Positions 43,888-52,462 of a DNA stretch of 64,000 nucleotides are shown here, in pieces. The position numbers and the translations under genes are program-made. The first letter of the stretch is position 1. Each line of letters opens with the position of its first letter. Under the pieces are notes generated by a model. The model had not been told where the DNA came from. It made no database searches and was given only the letters and a program-made list of their open reading frames with translations. Origin of the DNA: Streptomyces violaceusniger Tu 4113 (GTDB lineage Bacteria; Actinomycetota; Actinomycetes; Streptomycetales; Streptomycetaceae); the NCBI RefSeq assembly GCF_000147815.2, contig NC_015957.1, forward strand, positions 3,596,001 to 3,660,000. The letters run 5' to 3'.

Positions 43888-43941
43888 CGTGAAGGCCCTC
43901 CGGTGGGGTGGGGTGCCGGCCCGTGGCGGCGGAACGGGGTG

Positions 43942-44535
43942 CGACCGGGACATGGCGATGATGCGTGCGGCGCCCAGTTCCCTGGCGGCGATCACGGCGC
44001 ACAGGCCGACCGCGCCGTCGCCGACCACGGCGACGGTGTCGCCGGGCTGCACCTGGGCGGCCACGGCCGCGTACCAGCCGGTGCCCATCACGTCCGAGCA
44101 GGCCAGCAGGCTGGCGATGTGTTCCTTGGCGGGCTGGCTGGGGGTGGCGACCAGGGTGCCGTCCGCGAGCGGGATACGGATCTTGTCAGCCTGGCATCCC
44201 TCGGCGCCGACGAACTCGCGGTGCAGGCAGTTGGTCTGGTAGCCGTTCCGGCAGTTCGGGCAGGTGTTGTCGGAGGCGAAGAAGGAGCCGATGACGAACT
44301 GGCCCGGCCTGATGGTGGTGACGTCGTCGCCGACCTCCTCGACGATGCCGACGTACTCGTGGCCGAACGCAGTGGGCCGCTCGACCGGGTTGATGCCGCG
44401 GTAGTCCCACAGGTCCGATCCGCAGACGCAGGTCGCGACGGTGCGGATGACCGCGTCGGTCGGTTTGATGATCTCGGGGTCGTCGCGTTCTTCGAAGCGC
44501 ACGTCCCCGGGGGCGTGGAGAACTGCTCCGCGCAT
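43942..44535 (-). pseudogene. zinc alcohol dehydrogenase, C-terminal half deleted
   Basis: From ATG 44535 (AAGGA upstream) the GroES-like domain is complete: CVCGSDLWDYRG and GHEYVGIVEEVG (catalytic zinc), CPNCRNGYQTNC (structural zinc), then the first Rossmann strand-helix VAVVGDGAVGLCAVIAAREL. Homology stops at about residue 198 (AARIIAMSRS); the remaining ~145 residues of a normal enzyme are missing. The frame then runs straight into DUF2255. Without the rest of the cofactor domain the enzyme should be inactive. Confidence 0.85.
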
Positions 44536-44579
44536 GATGACGTTCCTTAACGGTTCGGTTCGGATCGGGGGCGGGGCGC

Positions 44580-44981
44580 TCAGCGACGGGTGCTGGTGCG
44601 CGGGCCGCCGTACTCGGTGTCGCTGACGTGCTCGAGCCAGTCGACCTTGTCGGTCTCCCACAGCGCGATGTGCGTCATGAAGTGGTCCGGGGCGGCGCCG
44701 TGCCAGTGCTCCTCGCCCGGCGGCGTCCAGATCACATCGCCCGGGTGGCCTTCGATGATCTCGCCGCCGCGGGACTGGACCAGGGCGATGCCCTCGACGA
44801 TGTAGAGGGTCTGGCCCAGGCCGTGGGAGTGCCAGGCGGTACGGGCGCCGGGGGCGAAGCGCACCGCGTTGGCGCGGGCCCGCGAGGGCTCCTCACCGCG
44901 GTAGATCACATCGGCCCAGGCGTCACCGGTGAACCACTGGGCGGGCAGCTTCATCGTGGGCTGCTTCTTCAGCAATTCCAT
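44580..44981 (-). CDS. small cupin-domain protein
   Basis: 133 aa. Cupin motif 1 is RTAWHSHGLGQTLYIVEGIALV (H-x-H with E) and motif 2 GDVIWTPPGEEHWHGAAP (H). The start MELLKKQPTMKLPAQWFTGDAW and the HWHGA end match the cupins that accompany carboxymuconolactone-decarboxylase-like genes in redox operons. A metal-binding dioxygenase, isomerase or detoxification role is possible. ATG 44981 has AAGGAG upstream. It is second in the operon after the CMD gene. Confidence 0.9.
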   Translation of the reverse strand: MELLKKQPTMKLPAQWFTGDAWADVIYRGEEPSRARANAVRFAPGARTAWHSHGLGQTLYIVEGIALVQSRGGEIIEGHPGDVIWTPPGEEHWHGAAPDHFMTHIALWETDKVDWLEHVSDTEYGGPRTSTRR

Positions 44982-45034
44982 GGGGTGGTGCTCCTTGCTA
45001 TTTCCGGGGTGCGGACAACGGGGGTGCGGGGTGG

Positions 45035-45358
45035 TCAGGCGGCGGTCTGCTCGTCGGCGATCGCCTTGAGCTGGTTGATCGCGGTCATCGCGTTCGGCCA
45101 GCCCGCGTAGAAGGCGAGGTGGGTGATCGCTTCGGACAGCTCCTGGACGCTCAGCCCGTTCTCCAGCGCCGTGCGCAGGTGGTAGCCGAGCTGCTCGGTG
45201 CGGTACAGCGACGCCAGCACGCTGACCGTGACCAGGCTTCGGTCCCGCGGTGACAGCTCCGTCCTTTCCCATACGTCGTCGAACAGCACCTCGTTGGTGA
45301 CCTCGACGAGTTTCGGCGCGATCTTCGCCAGTTCCGGGGGCGCGGACTGCTTCGTCAT
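45035..45358 (-). CDS. carboxymuconolactone decarboxylase (CMD) family protein
   Basis: 107 aa. LSPRDRSLVTVSVLASLYRTEQLGYHLRTALENGLSVQELSEAITHLAFYAGWPNAMTAINQLK is the CMD helix pattern (R-x-R-x-L, HL-x-x-AL-x-x-G, Y-x-G-x-P). There is no CxxC, so it is not an AhpD-type peroxidase. ATG 45358 has AAGGAG upstream. First gene of the redox operon, divergent from the XRE regulator with a 229-bp intergenic region containing a weak inverted repeat ATGC-N8-GCAT near 45391. Confidence 0.92.
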   Translation of the reverse strand: MTKQSAPPELAKIAPKLVEVTNEVLFDDVWERTELSPRDRSLVTVSVLASLYRTEQLGYHLRTALENGLSVQELSEAITHLAFYAGWPNAMTAINQLKAIADEQTAA

Positions 45359-45587
45359 GACGACGACTCCTTGCTTCGCTTCGCCAAAATATGCAAAGGC
45401 GGGCATTTCCGCGTGCGGGGGAAGGCCCGACCCGGCAGGTCCAGGGCCTCTCACCAGGGGCGCCCGCCGGGGCCGCAACCGCGGCCACTCCCGAGGAAAA
45501 CGCAGGTCACGCGCATGTGGAAGGTACGGGCGTTACAGGTACTGACAGGGCCCCCCACCCCGGCGCGAGCCGACTTAGCCTGGCAGT

Positions 45588-46460
45588 GTGGACACCAAGA
45601 GCGACATCCGCGCGTTCCTCGCCTCCCGCCGCGCGAAGATCACCCCGCAGCAGGCCGGACTGCCCGCCTACGGCGGCAACCGGCGCGTGCCCGGCCTGCG
45701 CCGCGAGGAAGTCGCCCTGCTCGCCGGGGTCAGCATCGACTACTACGTCCGCCTGGAGCGCGGCCACCTGGCCGGGGCCTCCCAGGAGGTCCTCGACGCG
45801 GTCTCGAACGCGCTCCAGCTGGACGACGCCGAACGCGCCCACCTCCACGACCTGGCCCGCGCCGTCGCCAAGCGCCCCGCCACCCGCACCCGGCGCGCCC
45901 GCGGTCCGCTACGGGACAGCACGCTGCGCGTGCTGCACTCCATGACCGACAGCCCGGCCTTCATCCGCAACGGCCGCCTCGACCTCCTCGCCGTCAACCG
46001 GCTCGGCCGCGCCCTGTACGCCCCGCTGTTCACCGACGACGCCCCACGCCCGGCCAACATCGCCCGCTTCCAGTTCCTGAACCCCACGAGCCGGGACTTC
46101 TTCCCCGACTGGGACACCTCGGTGAACACCACCGTCTCGCTGCTGCGCACCGAGGCCGGCCGGGCACCGCACGACAACGACCTGACCGGCCTGATCGGCG
46201 AACTCGTCACCCGCAGCGAGGAGTTCCGCACCGCCTGGGCCAAACACAACGTGCGCCTGCACCACACCGGCAGCAAATCCTTCCGCCACCCCGCCGTCGG
46301 CGAGCTCACCCTCGACTTCGACGCCATGGAACTGCCCGCACAGCCCGGCCTCACCCTGACGGCGTACAGCGCGCAGCCGCACACGCCAGCGCATGATGCA
46401 CTTCAGCTGCTGGCCGCCTGGGCCGCCACCGAGGACGCGGCGGCCACCACCGACCGCTGA
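45588..46460 (+). CDS. XRE-family regulator with MmyB-like ligand domain
   Basis: 290 aa from GTG 45588. The helix-turn-helix is in RRVPGLRREEVALLAGVSIDYYVRLERGHLAGASQEVLDAVSNALQL; the C-terminal domain contains LLAVNRLGRALYAPLF, ARFQFLNPTSRDFFPDWDTSVNTTVSLLRTEAGR and VRLHHTGSKSFRHPAVGELTLDF, the MmyB-like PAS-type ligand-binding fold that binds fatty acids in known structures. It is divergent from the CMD-cupin-ADH-DUF2255-AKR operon and is its likely local repressor or activator. Confidence 0.94.
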   Translation: MDTKSDIRAFLASRRAKITPQQAGLPAYGGNRRVPGLRREEVALLAGVSIDYYVRLERGHLAGASQEVLDAVSNALQLDDAERAHLHDLARAVAKRPATRTRRARGPLRDSTLRVLHSMTDSPAFIRNGRLDLLAVNRLGRALYAPLFTDDAPRPANIARFQFLNPTSRDFFPDWDTSVNTTVSLLRTEAGRAPHDNDLTGLIGELVTRSEEFRTAWAKHNVRLHHTGSKSFRHPAVGELTLDFDAMELPAQPGLTLTAYSAQPHTPAHDALQLLAAWAATEDAAATTDR

Positions 46461-46486
46461 ACCCCATGCCGGGCTCCGGGCCCTGT

Positions 46487-46750
46487 CCGCTCGTCGACCA
46501 CGTCACCGCACTCGTCCAATCCCGGGACGCCAACCCAGGCCAGGTCGCCCTGGCCTGGCTCCTTGCACAGCACCCGTAGATCGTCCCGATCCCCGGCACC
46601 CGCCGCACCGAACGCCTTGAGGAGAACAGCGGCGCCACACACGTCGCCCTGTCCGCCGACGACATCGCCGACCTCGACACGCTCGCCGCCCGCGTCGGCG
46701 TACACGGAGACCGCTACAACGACACGCACATGCGCCTCGTCGGCAAATAG
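46487..46750 (+). pseudogene. aldo/keto reductase C-terminal remnant with nonsense codon
   Basis: One frame reads ANPGQVALAWLLAQHP, then TAG at 46577-46579, then IVPIPGTRRTERLEENSGATHVALSADDIADLDTLAARV and a real stop at 46750. AKR enzymes have a Trp at the stop position (HPWIVPIPGTRR), so TGG became TAG. The first two thirds of the gene are absent; only about 85 codons remain. It follows the XRE gene directly, mirroring the intact AKR on the other side of the locus. Confidence 0.85.
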
Positions 46751-46860
46751 GACAGCGTGCGAACGCTATCTGGGCGAGAAGCTTGCCCCGCAACTACGGC
46801 GGTAGGGCGTAGGCGATATCGGGATCGAGATCGCGGCGTGGCTGAACCTCATCATGCCTT

Positions 46861-47067
46861 CTACAACCCGATCCGAGGGACGGTCTGCTTCGCCTGCACC
46901 GGTTCGGGCGCGTCGTCGATCACGTCCACGATGTCGCGGTAGACCGGCGGGAGATCCACGCTGGTCATCCCCTCCCGCCAGGCGGTCACGATCTGCACCC
47001 CGACCACCCGACCCCCACCCACAGGCTCGACCTCCACCGACGGCGACGCGACCGCGCCGACGGCCAC
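46861..47067 (-). pseudogene. possible fragment of a winged-helix-type protein
   Basis: 68 codons on the minus strand: VVGVQIVTAWREGMTSVDLPPVYRDIVDVIDDAPEPVQAKQ. The part LPPVYRDIVDVIDDAPEPVQAKQ resembles the first helices of small winged-helix proteins found beside actinobacterial insertion sequences, but the rest is missing and the call rests on a short match. The remaining DNA from 46751 to 47424 holds nothing else I can identify. Confidence 0.25.
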
Positions 47068-47424
47068 CCCCTCGCCCCGCGAGGGCGGGTTCTTACTTCC
47101 GCGCCCCGACGGCCGTTCAGACGGCTCCTACGGCGTACCGTCGCCCGCTGTCGCGTGGACCACCCCGGGTGAAGAGATAGTCAAAATGGCACTGCTCTGG
47201 CGAGCAGCATCTGTGCGACTTGGCATCAACAAAAGGGCGTTCGTGGCGGTTACCTGGGTGCGTGGACGTCGGGAAGGCCGCGTCGCGTGATGATCTGCGG
47301 CCCCCTCCGGCGTTCGGCGGCATATCCGTCCGACTCATGAGGAGCTGGCTTGATCAGGCCCGCAGCCGTCAACGCCTTCACCAAGCGGGGGAGGCAGGAC
47401 TGCCCCTCGCTCGGCACCCCGGAG

Positions 47425-47982
47425 ATGTCGGACAGCGGCGATGCGATGAGGGTCCGCTTCGAAATCGCCAAACGTGGCGCACACGACCAGCTACCTGAGG
47501 CTGACGCCCGCCGCGTCAAGGAGATGCGGTACCTGACCAAAGCCTGCCTGGAGCACTCGGGGCTGGTCGCCATGTCGGATGACGTGGTCCTGGCTGCCTC
47601 CGAGCTGGTCACGAACGCGATCCTGCACAGCCACGGGACGGAGGTCACCCTCCTGATCAGCCTCCAGGGTGACGACCTATTACGTATCTCTGTCCACGAC
47701 GAGACGCCATGGCTGCCCGTCATCCGGCGTGTCGACGGCGACGCTGAGAGCGGCCGTGGACTCCAGCTCGTCGAGTGGATGACGACCGCACATAACGGCG
47801 CGTGGGGAACCAGCGACGGAGGCGCAACTACTTGGTGCACCTTCTTCCATCGCCGCCGAGAGGGGGCGCTGGTGAGCAGCAAAGTGATCCAGCGCAGACG
47901 CCGGAGGGTGTCCTCGGCGTCTTCGCGCTGGCGGTCGACGCCCGCCTCCAGGCCGAAGCGGTCGGAAGAGATCCGCAGGTAG
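47425..47982 (+). CDS. ATP-binding protein (HATPase_c, anti-sigma regulatory factor type), 3' end altered
   Basis: About 185 aa from ATG 47425 (ATG 47446 or TTG 47350 possible). The single-domain HATPase has VKEMRYLTKACLEHSGL, N box LAASELVTNAILHSHG, the G1 region ISVHDETPWLPVI and G2 ESGRGLQLVEWMTTAHNGAWG, ending normally at WCTFFHRR. This is the RsbW-like kinase fold common in Streptomyces, controlling anti-anti-sigma factors. The last ~45 codons look unlike the family and lie antisense to a recombinase remnant, so the original stop was probably lost at a junction near 47870. Confidence 0.8.
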   Translation: MSDSGDAMRVRFEIAKRGAHDQLPEADARRVKEMRYLTKACLEHSGLVAMSDDVVLAASELVTNAILHSHGTEVTLLISLQGDDLLRISVHDETPWLPVIRRVDGDAESGRGLQLVEWMTTAHNGAWGTSDGGATTWCTFFHRRREGALVSSKVIQRRRRRVSSASSRWRSTPASRPKRSEEIRR

Positions 47983-48097
47983 GCGCCTGGGCGCTTCGGG
48001 GCGTAGGCGGAGAGCTGGTCGTAGAGGTTGAGGGGACGCGGCCGGTGCGGGCCTGGGGTGGGATGTCGAAGTCGTCCCAGGGGGAAACGGCGGACAT
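47880..48097 (-). pseudogene. N-terminal remnant of a serine recombinase, frameshifted
   Basis: From ATG 48097 the minus strand reads MSAVSPWDDFDIPPQARTG, then coding continues in another frame as RPLNLYDQLSAYAPKRPGAYLRISSDRFGLEAGVDRQREDAEDTLRRL. The block AYLRISSD...GVDRQRED is the start of the large-serine-recombinase catalytic domain (Ser nucleophile in RISSD). A frameshift near 48040 and loss of everything after about 60 residues make it a relic of an integrated element. It ends against the altered 3' end of the ATP-binding gene. Confidence 0.65.
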
Positions 48098-48221
48098 GGT
48101 GGTGCTCAGCTCCGGATGCTCGTGTCTTCCGACACCGGGCACCTTCCGTGGAACTCAGGGGCCGGGTGATGCTGCGATCCCTCGTTAGGATGCGCCGCCG
48201 CCTGCACGGATACTGGGCGGC

Positions 48222-48845
48222 ATGCGTATCGATTTCGACCCCGAGGTCATGGGCTCTGCTCCCTTCTACAAGCTGCTGACCTCGGTCGTTGTGCCCCGGC
48301 CGATCGCCTGGGTCTCGACGATCAGCCGAGACCACCTTTCGGCGAACCTCGCCCCGCACTCGTTCTTCACCGTCGCGGCCGTGGCTCCGCCCATCGTGCA
48401 GTTCACCTCCGTGGGGCGTAAGGACTCGCTGCGGAATGTCGAGGACACCGGGGAGTTCGTGGTGAACCTCGCGCCGGAGGGGCTGTTCGAGCAGGTCAAC
48501 GCGACCGCGACGGACTTTCCGCACGGGGTGAGCGAGTTCGAGGCGGTGGGGGTGGCGCAGGAGGCGAGTGCGCGGGTGAAGCCGCCTCGGGTGGCGGGGT
48601 CGCCGGTGGCGTTGGAGTGCGTGGTGCACAGCACGATGGGGCTCGGGAATTCGACGGTGGTCTTCGGGCGGGTGGTGTATGCCGCGATCGACGACGCGGT
48701 GATGGTCGACGGGCATGCGGAGATCACCAGGCTGCGGCCGCTGTCCCGGCTGGGGAAGAACGAATGGGGCACGGTCGGTGAGGTGCTGGATCTGGCCCGG
48801 ATCCGTTACGCGGACTGGGAGGACCAGGGGCCCGAGAAGGTGTGA
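48222..48845 (+). CDS. flavin reductase family protein (FMN-binding split barrel)
   Basis: 207 aa. KLLTSVVVPRPIAWVSTISRDHLSANLAPHSFFTVAAVAPPIVQFTSVGRKDSLRN is the flavin-reductase-like start with the FMN phosphate site; SPVALECVVHSTMGLGNSTVVFGRVVY is the later barrel. Members bind FMN and reduce it or act in uncharacterised oxidoreductions. ATG 48222 follows 120 bp after the recombinase relic and begins normal chromosome-like gene order. It is followed 28 bp later by a HAD phosphatase. Confidence 0.92.
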   Translation: MRIDFDPEVMGSAPFYKLLTSVVVPRPIAWVSTISRDHLSANLAPHSFFTVAAVAPPIVQFTSVGRKDSLRNVEDTGEFVVNLAPEGLFEQVNATATDFPHGVSEFEAVGVAQEASARVKPPRVAGSPVALECVVHSTMGLGNSTVVFGRVVYAAIDDAVMVDGHAEITRLRPLSRLGKNEWGTVGEVLDLARIRYADWEDQGPEKV

Positions 48846-48873
48846 GGGGCAGTGGCCGGAGGAAGGGGCCGCG

Positions 48874-49521
48874 TTGATCGAGAGCGTCGTGTTCGACATC
48901 GGCTCGACCCTCGTCCGTGAGGACCGCTACTGGGGCGATTGGGCCGACTGGCTCGGGGTGCCGCGGCACACTCTGTCCGCGCTGGTGGGGGCCGTTGTCG
49001 CGCAGGGGCGGGACGACAAGGACGCGATCCGTCTGGTGCGGCCGGGCGTGGACATCGACGCCGAGTGGCGGGCGCGGGAGGCGGCGGGGCGGGGGGAGTG
49101 GCTGGACGAGTCGGACGTCTACCCCGATGTGCGGTCCGTGCTCGGCGGGCTGCGGGAGTCGGGGCTGCGGGTGGTCCTGGCCGGGAATCAGTCGCTGCGG
49201 GCGGGTGTGCTGCTGCGGGAGCTGGGGCTGCCGGTCGATGCCGTGGCGACGTCCAGTGAGTGGGGGGTCGCCAAGCCCGATCCGGAGTTCTTCCGGCGGG
49301 TGCTGGAGCTCGGCGGCGCCGCGCCGGGGGACACGCTGTACGTGGGTGACCATCCGGCCTTCGACATCCGGCCGGCGAAGGCCGCCGGGCTGCGGGCCGC
49401 GCATATCCGCCGGGGGCCGTGGGCGTATCTGTGGGCCGATACCGCCGACGCGGCGATGGCGGACTGGCGAATCGGCTCGTTGAGTGAGCTGGTGGAGATC
49501 GTCGCCGAACCGTCGGTGTGA
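48874..49521 (+). CDS. HAD-superfamily hydrolase
   Basis: 215 aa from TTG 48874, preceded by [14 protein letters not shown] motif I is VVFDIGSTLVRED, with Gly-Ser replacing the usual second Asp (DxDGT becomes DIGST), a pattern seen in some HAD-IA members; motif II VVLAGNQS, motif III AVATSSEWGVAKPDPEFF and motif IV LYVGDHPAFDIRPAKAAG are present. Because the second Asp acts as general acid/base, phosphatase activity may differ. Substrate unknown. It may be co-transcribed with the flavin reductase. Confidence 0.88.
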   Translation: MIESVVFDIGSTLVREDRYWGDWADWLGVPRHTLSALVGAVVAQGRDDKDAIRLVRPGVDIDAEWRAREAAGRGEWLDESDVYPDVRSVLGGLRESGLRVVLAGNQSLRAGVLLRELGLPVDAVATSSEWGVAKPDPEFFRRVLELGGAAPGDTLYVGDHPAFDIRPAKAAGLRAAHIRRGPWAYLWADTADAAMADWRIGSLSELVEIVAEPSV

Positions 49522-49688
49522 TCGTCCCGGTGGCCCGCCGGCTCAGGGCAGAGGCGTGCGCTGGGTGAGGGATTCACACCCGGTGTGACGCGAGTGCTTG
49601 CATATATCTACCGCACACCCTTCCCGGGTGCCCCGCATGGCGATTGACTCGTCCCATGCCGCTCAGGGGGCGCCAGACCTGAGCGAAG

Positions 49689-49724
49689 GGGCCGCCGGAC
49701 TCCTCCCTCCTCGGCCGGCGGCCC
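49689..49724. terminator. bidirectional terminator-like hairpin
   Basis: GGGCCGCCGG (49689-49698) pairs exactly with CCGGCGGCCC (49715-49724) around a 16-base loop, between the convergent HAD and uppP genes. No T tract. The other 190 bp of this gap hold nothing recognisable. Confidence 0.6.
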
Positions 49725-49751
49725 ATCTCCCTGTCTGTGCGGAGAAGCGCG

Positions 49752-50624
49752 TCAGCCCGCCGACTCGGCCGCGTGGGCGCTCAGCACGCCCAAGCCCACC
49801 AGTGCGAAGAGCGCGATGCCCAGCAGAATCCGGTAGATCACAAACGGCATGAAGCTCTTAGTGGAAATGAACTTCATGAACCACGCAATGACGACATATC
49901 CGATAAAGAAGGCGATAACGGTCGCGAAGATCGTCGGGCCCCATGCCGTATGCCCCTCGGACGCGTCCTTCAGCTCGAAGGCGCCCGAGGCCAGCACCGC
50001 CGGGACCGCGAGAAGGAAGGAGTAGCGGGCCGCCGCCTCGCGGGTGTAGCCCATGAGCAGTCCGCCGCTGATCGTCGCGCCGGACCGGGAGACGCCCGGC
50101 ACCAGCGCCATCGCCTGGCAGACGCCGAATATGAGGCCGTCCCGGATGCTCAGCTCCTTGAGCGTCTTGCGCTGGTTGGCGACGCGATGCCGGCCGCCCG
50201 ACTCATCGCGCGCCGCACGCCGGTCCGCGAAGCCCAGGACGACGCCCATGACCACGAGGGTCGTGGCTATGAGGCGCAGATCGCGGAACGGACCCTCGAT
50301 CGCGTGCTGCAGGGTGAGCCCGAGCACACCGATGGGCAGCGAGCCGATGATCACCAGCCAGCCCATCTGGGCGTCGTGGTTGCCCCGCCACTCCTTGCTG
50401 AAGAGCGAGCGGAACCAGGCCGACACGATGTTGACGATGTCCTTGCGGAAGTAGATGAGCACCGCGAGCTCCGTGCCGATCTGGGTGATCGCGGTGAACG
50501 CGGGCCCAGGGTCGCTCCAGCCGGCGAACGCGGCCGTGAGCCGCAGATGGGCGCTGGAGGAGATCGGAAGAAACTCAGTCAACCCCTGGACCAGCCCGAG
50601 GATGAATGATTCAAACCACGACAT
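49752..50624 (-). CDS. uppP: undecaprenyl-diphosphatase
   Basis: 290 aa polytopic membrane protein. The two catalytic motifs are plain: LVQGLTEFLPISSSAHLRL near the N-terminus and ALVPGVSRSGATISGGLLMG in the second half, with about eight hydrophobic helices. UppP (BacA) recycles undecaprenyl pyrophosphate to the monophosphate carrier for peptidoglycan and wall polymers and gives bacitracin tolerance. The heptose glycan cluster 9 kb away may use the same lipid carrier, though the genes are not linked as an operon. Confidence 0.96.
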   Translation of the reverse strand: MSWFESFILGLVQGLTEFLPISSSAHLRLTAAFAGWSDPGPAFTAITQIGTELAVLIYFRKDIVNIVSAWFRSLFSKEWRGNHDAQMGWLVIIGSLPIGVLGLTLQHAIEGPFRDLRLIATTLVVMGVVLGFADRRAARDESGGRHRVANQRKTLKELSIRDGLIFGVCQAMALVPGVSRSGATISGGLLMGYTREAAARYSFLLAVPAVLASGAFELKDASEGHTAWGPTIFATVIAFFIGYVVIAWFMKFISTKSFMPFVIYRILLGIALFALVGLGVLSAHAAESAG

Positions 50625-50910
50625 TGAGTCTTCGCTATCCAGAGGCTGATCGTGCGCTGATCGATTTCTGGCCAGAGATGGCCAGGCGTGACCGATTCAG
50701 GCGGGGGTGGTCGGTGGGAAGTCGGCGGTCGAGGATCAACTGCCGGGTGTGGGCAGCGTAGCGTCCCCGGGTGCGCGGCCCATCAAGGGCCTGGTCGGAC
50801 CATCGGTTCATCGCTTTGACCTTGGGTACTCGGCGTTCGGCCGCCCGGCCGCGGGCGCCCTGGTGAGGATCAGCCGTGATCAGCCGTGGACAGCCGAGGA
50901 GCCGAACCGT
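50625..50910. other. divergent gap between uppP and an MFS gene
   Basis: 286 bp holding the two promoters. TGGCCA occurs twice around GAGA (TGGCCAGAGATGGCCA, about 50677-50692). On the minus strand a stretch around 50650-50850 reads like coding sequence (KAMNRWSDQALDGPRTRGRY and onward) but has no start I trust; it may be a gene remnant. Confidence 0.3.
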
Positions 50911-52431
50911 ATGACCGCGATCGGGCACGACGGAGGACGGGGAGGCCGAGGGGACGGGCCCGGCGGCACGATCACCACCAAGGTCCCGGCACGGCTGGAC
51001 CGGCTGCCCTGGTCGCGCTGGCACTGGATGATCGTGATCGGCCTCGGCACCGTATGGATCCTGGACGGTCTCGAAGTGACCGTCGTCGGCAATATCGCCA
51101 GCCGCCTCTCCGAGCCCGGCAGCGGGCTGCCCATCACCGACGCGCAGGTCACGGGGGTCGCGGCGGCTCTCTATGTGGCCGGGGCCTGCACCGGGGCGCT
51201 GGTCTTCGGCTGGCTCACCGACCGCTACGGCCGCAAGAAACTCTTCCTCATCACCCTCGGGGTCTATCTGGCCGCCACCGCGCTCACCGCCATCGCCTTC
51301 TCCGCCTGGTGGTTCTTCCTCTTCCGCTTCCTCACCGGCTTCGGCATCGGCGGGGAGTACGCGGCCATCAACTCCGCGATCGACGAGCTGATCCCCAGCA
51401 GGTATCGGGGCCGCGTCGATCTGGTCATCAACGGGAGCTTCTGGCTCGGCGCGATGGGCGGCTCGCTGCTCGCCGTGCTGATGCTCAACACGGACTTCTT
51501 CCCGCTCAACGTCGGCTGGCGGCTCACCTTCGCCCTCGGCGTCGTCCTCGGCCTGGTCATCCTGCTGGTGCGCCGTAACGTCCCGGAGAGCCCGCGCTGG
51601 ATGTTCATCCACGGCCGGGCGGAGGGCGCCGAGGAACTGGTCGCGGCGGCCGAACGGCGGATCGAGGACGAGACCGGGCGGCGCCTCCCCGAGCCGGACA
51701 GGGCCATCACCATCAAGCCGCGGAAGAGCACCGGCTTCATCGAGATCGCCCGGACGCTCTTCCGGGCGTATCCCCGGCGCGCGGTCCTGGGGCTGGCCCT
51801 CTTCATCGGGCAGGCGTTCCTCTACAACGCCATCACCTTCGGCTTCGGCTCGATCCTGGTGCGGTTCTTCGACGTGCCCACCGGCGACACCGGCTACTAC
51901 TTCGCGGTCATCGCCTTCGGCAACTTCCTCGGACCGGCCCTGCTGAGCAAGCTCTTCGACACGGTCGGCCGCCGCGTGATGATCTCGGGGACGTACATCC
52001 TCTCCGGTGTGCTGCTGTTCATCACCGCCTGGATGTTCGGCAACGGCTGGCTCAGCGCGACCACGATGACCGCCTGCTGGTGCGTGGTCCTCTTCTTCGC
52101 CTCGGCCGGTGCGAGCTCCGCGTACCTGACGGTCAGCGAGGTCTTCCCGATGGAGACGCGCGCCCTGGCCATCGCCTTCTTCTACGCCATCGGCACGGCG
52201 GCCGGAGGCATCACCGGCCCGCTGATCTTCTCGAATCTGACGCAGAGCGGAGTGGTCGCCGACACCGCGCTGGCCTTCTCCATCGGGGCGGCGCTCATGG
52301 TCGCCGCCGGGCTTGTCGCCGCCTTCCTCGCCATCCCGGCGGAACAGCGCCCGCTCGAGGACATCGCCGAGCCGCTGTCCGCCCGCGCGGCGTCCGCTTC
52401 CGCCTCCGCGAGCGGCCCGGCCGACGCCTGA
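50911..52431 (+). CDS. MFS transporter (sugar/metabolite:H+ symporter type)
   Basis: 506 aa, about 12 helices with a long cytoplasmic loop between TM6 and TM7 (residues about 230-280). Motif A is GWLTDRYGRKKLF; the sugar-porter-like FLTGFGIGGEYAAINSAIDELIPSRYRGRVDLVINGSFWLGA follows; PESPRWMFIHGRAEGAEE ends TM6. ATG 50911 has GAGGAG upstream and starts shortly before TM1 (LPWSRWHWMIVIGLG). Likely proton-driven uptake of a sugar or aromatic acid; the substrate cannot be read from sequence. Convergent with the TVP38 gene. Confidence 0.91.
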   Translation: MTAIGHDGGRGGRGDGPGGTITTKVPARLDRLPWSRWHWMIVIGLGTVWILDGLEVTVVGNIASRLSEPGSGLPITDAQVTGVAAALYVAGACTGALVFGWLTDRYGRKKLFLITLGVYLAATALTAIAFSAWWFFLFRFLTGFGIGGEYAAINSAIDELIPSRYRGRVDLVINGSFWLGAMGGSLLAVLMLNTDFFPLNVGWRLTFALGVVLGLVILLVRRNVPESPRWMFIHGRAEGAEELVAAAERRIEDETGRRLPEPDRAITIKPRKSTGFIEIARTLFRAYPRRAVLGLALFIGQAFLYNAITFGFGSILVRFFDVPTGDTGYYFAVIAFGNFLGPALLSKLFDTVGRRVMISGTYILSGVLLFITAWMFGNGWLSATTMTACWCVVLFFASAGASSAYLTVSEVFPMETRALAIAFFYAIGTAAGGITGPLIFSNLTQSGVVADTALAFSIGAALMVAAGLVAAFLAIPAEQRPLEDIAEPLSARAASASASASGPADA

Positions 52432-52462
52432 CGGACCCCAGCGGCCGCAGCGGGCCCGCCCG

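Noticed and set aside
40771..44550. A 1259-codon plus-strand open frame
   Set aside because: It is wholly antisense to GT2, MFS, AKR, DUF2255 and ADH genes with good motifs and start sites; its own composition is Gly/Ala/Val/Arg noise.
50650..50850. Transposase-like fragment on the minus strand between uppP and the MFS gene
   Set aside because: Only a short protein-like stretch without start or catalytic motif; not enough to name it.
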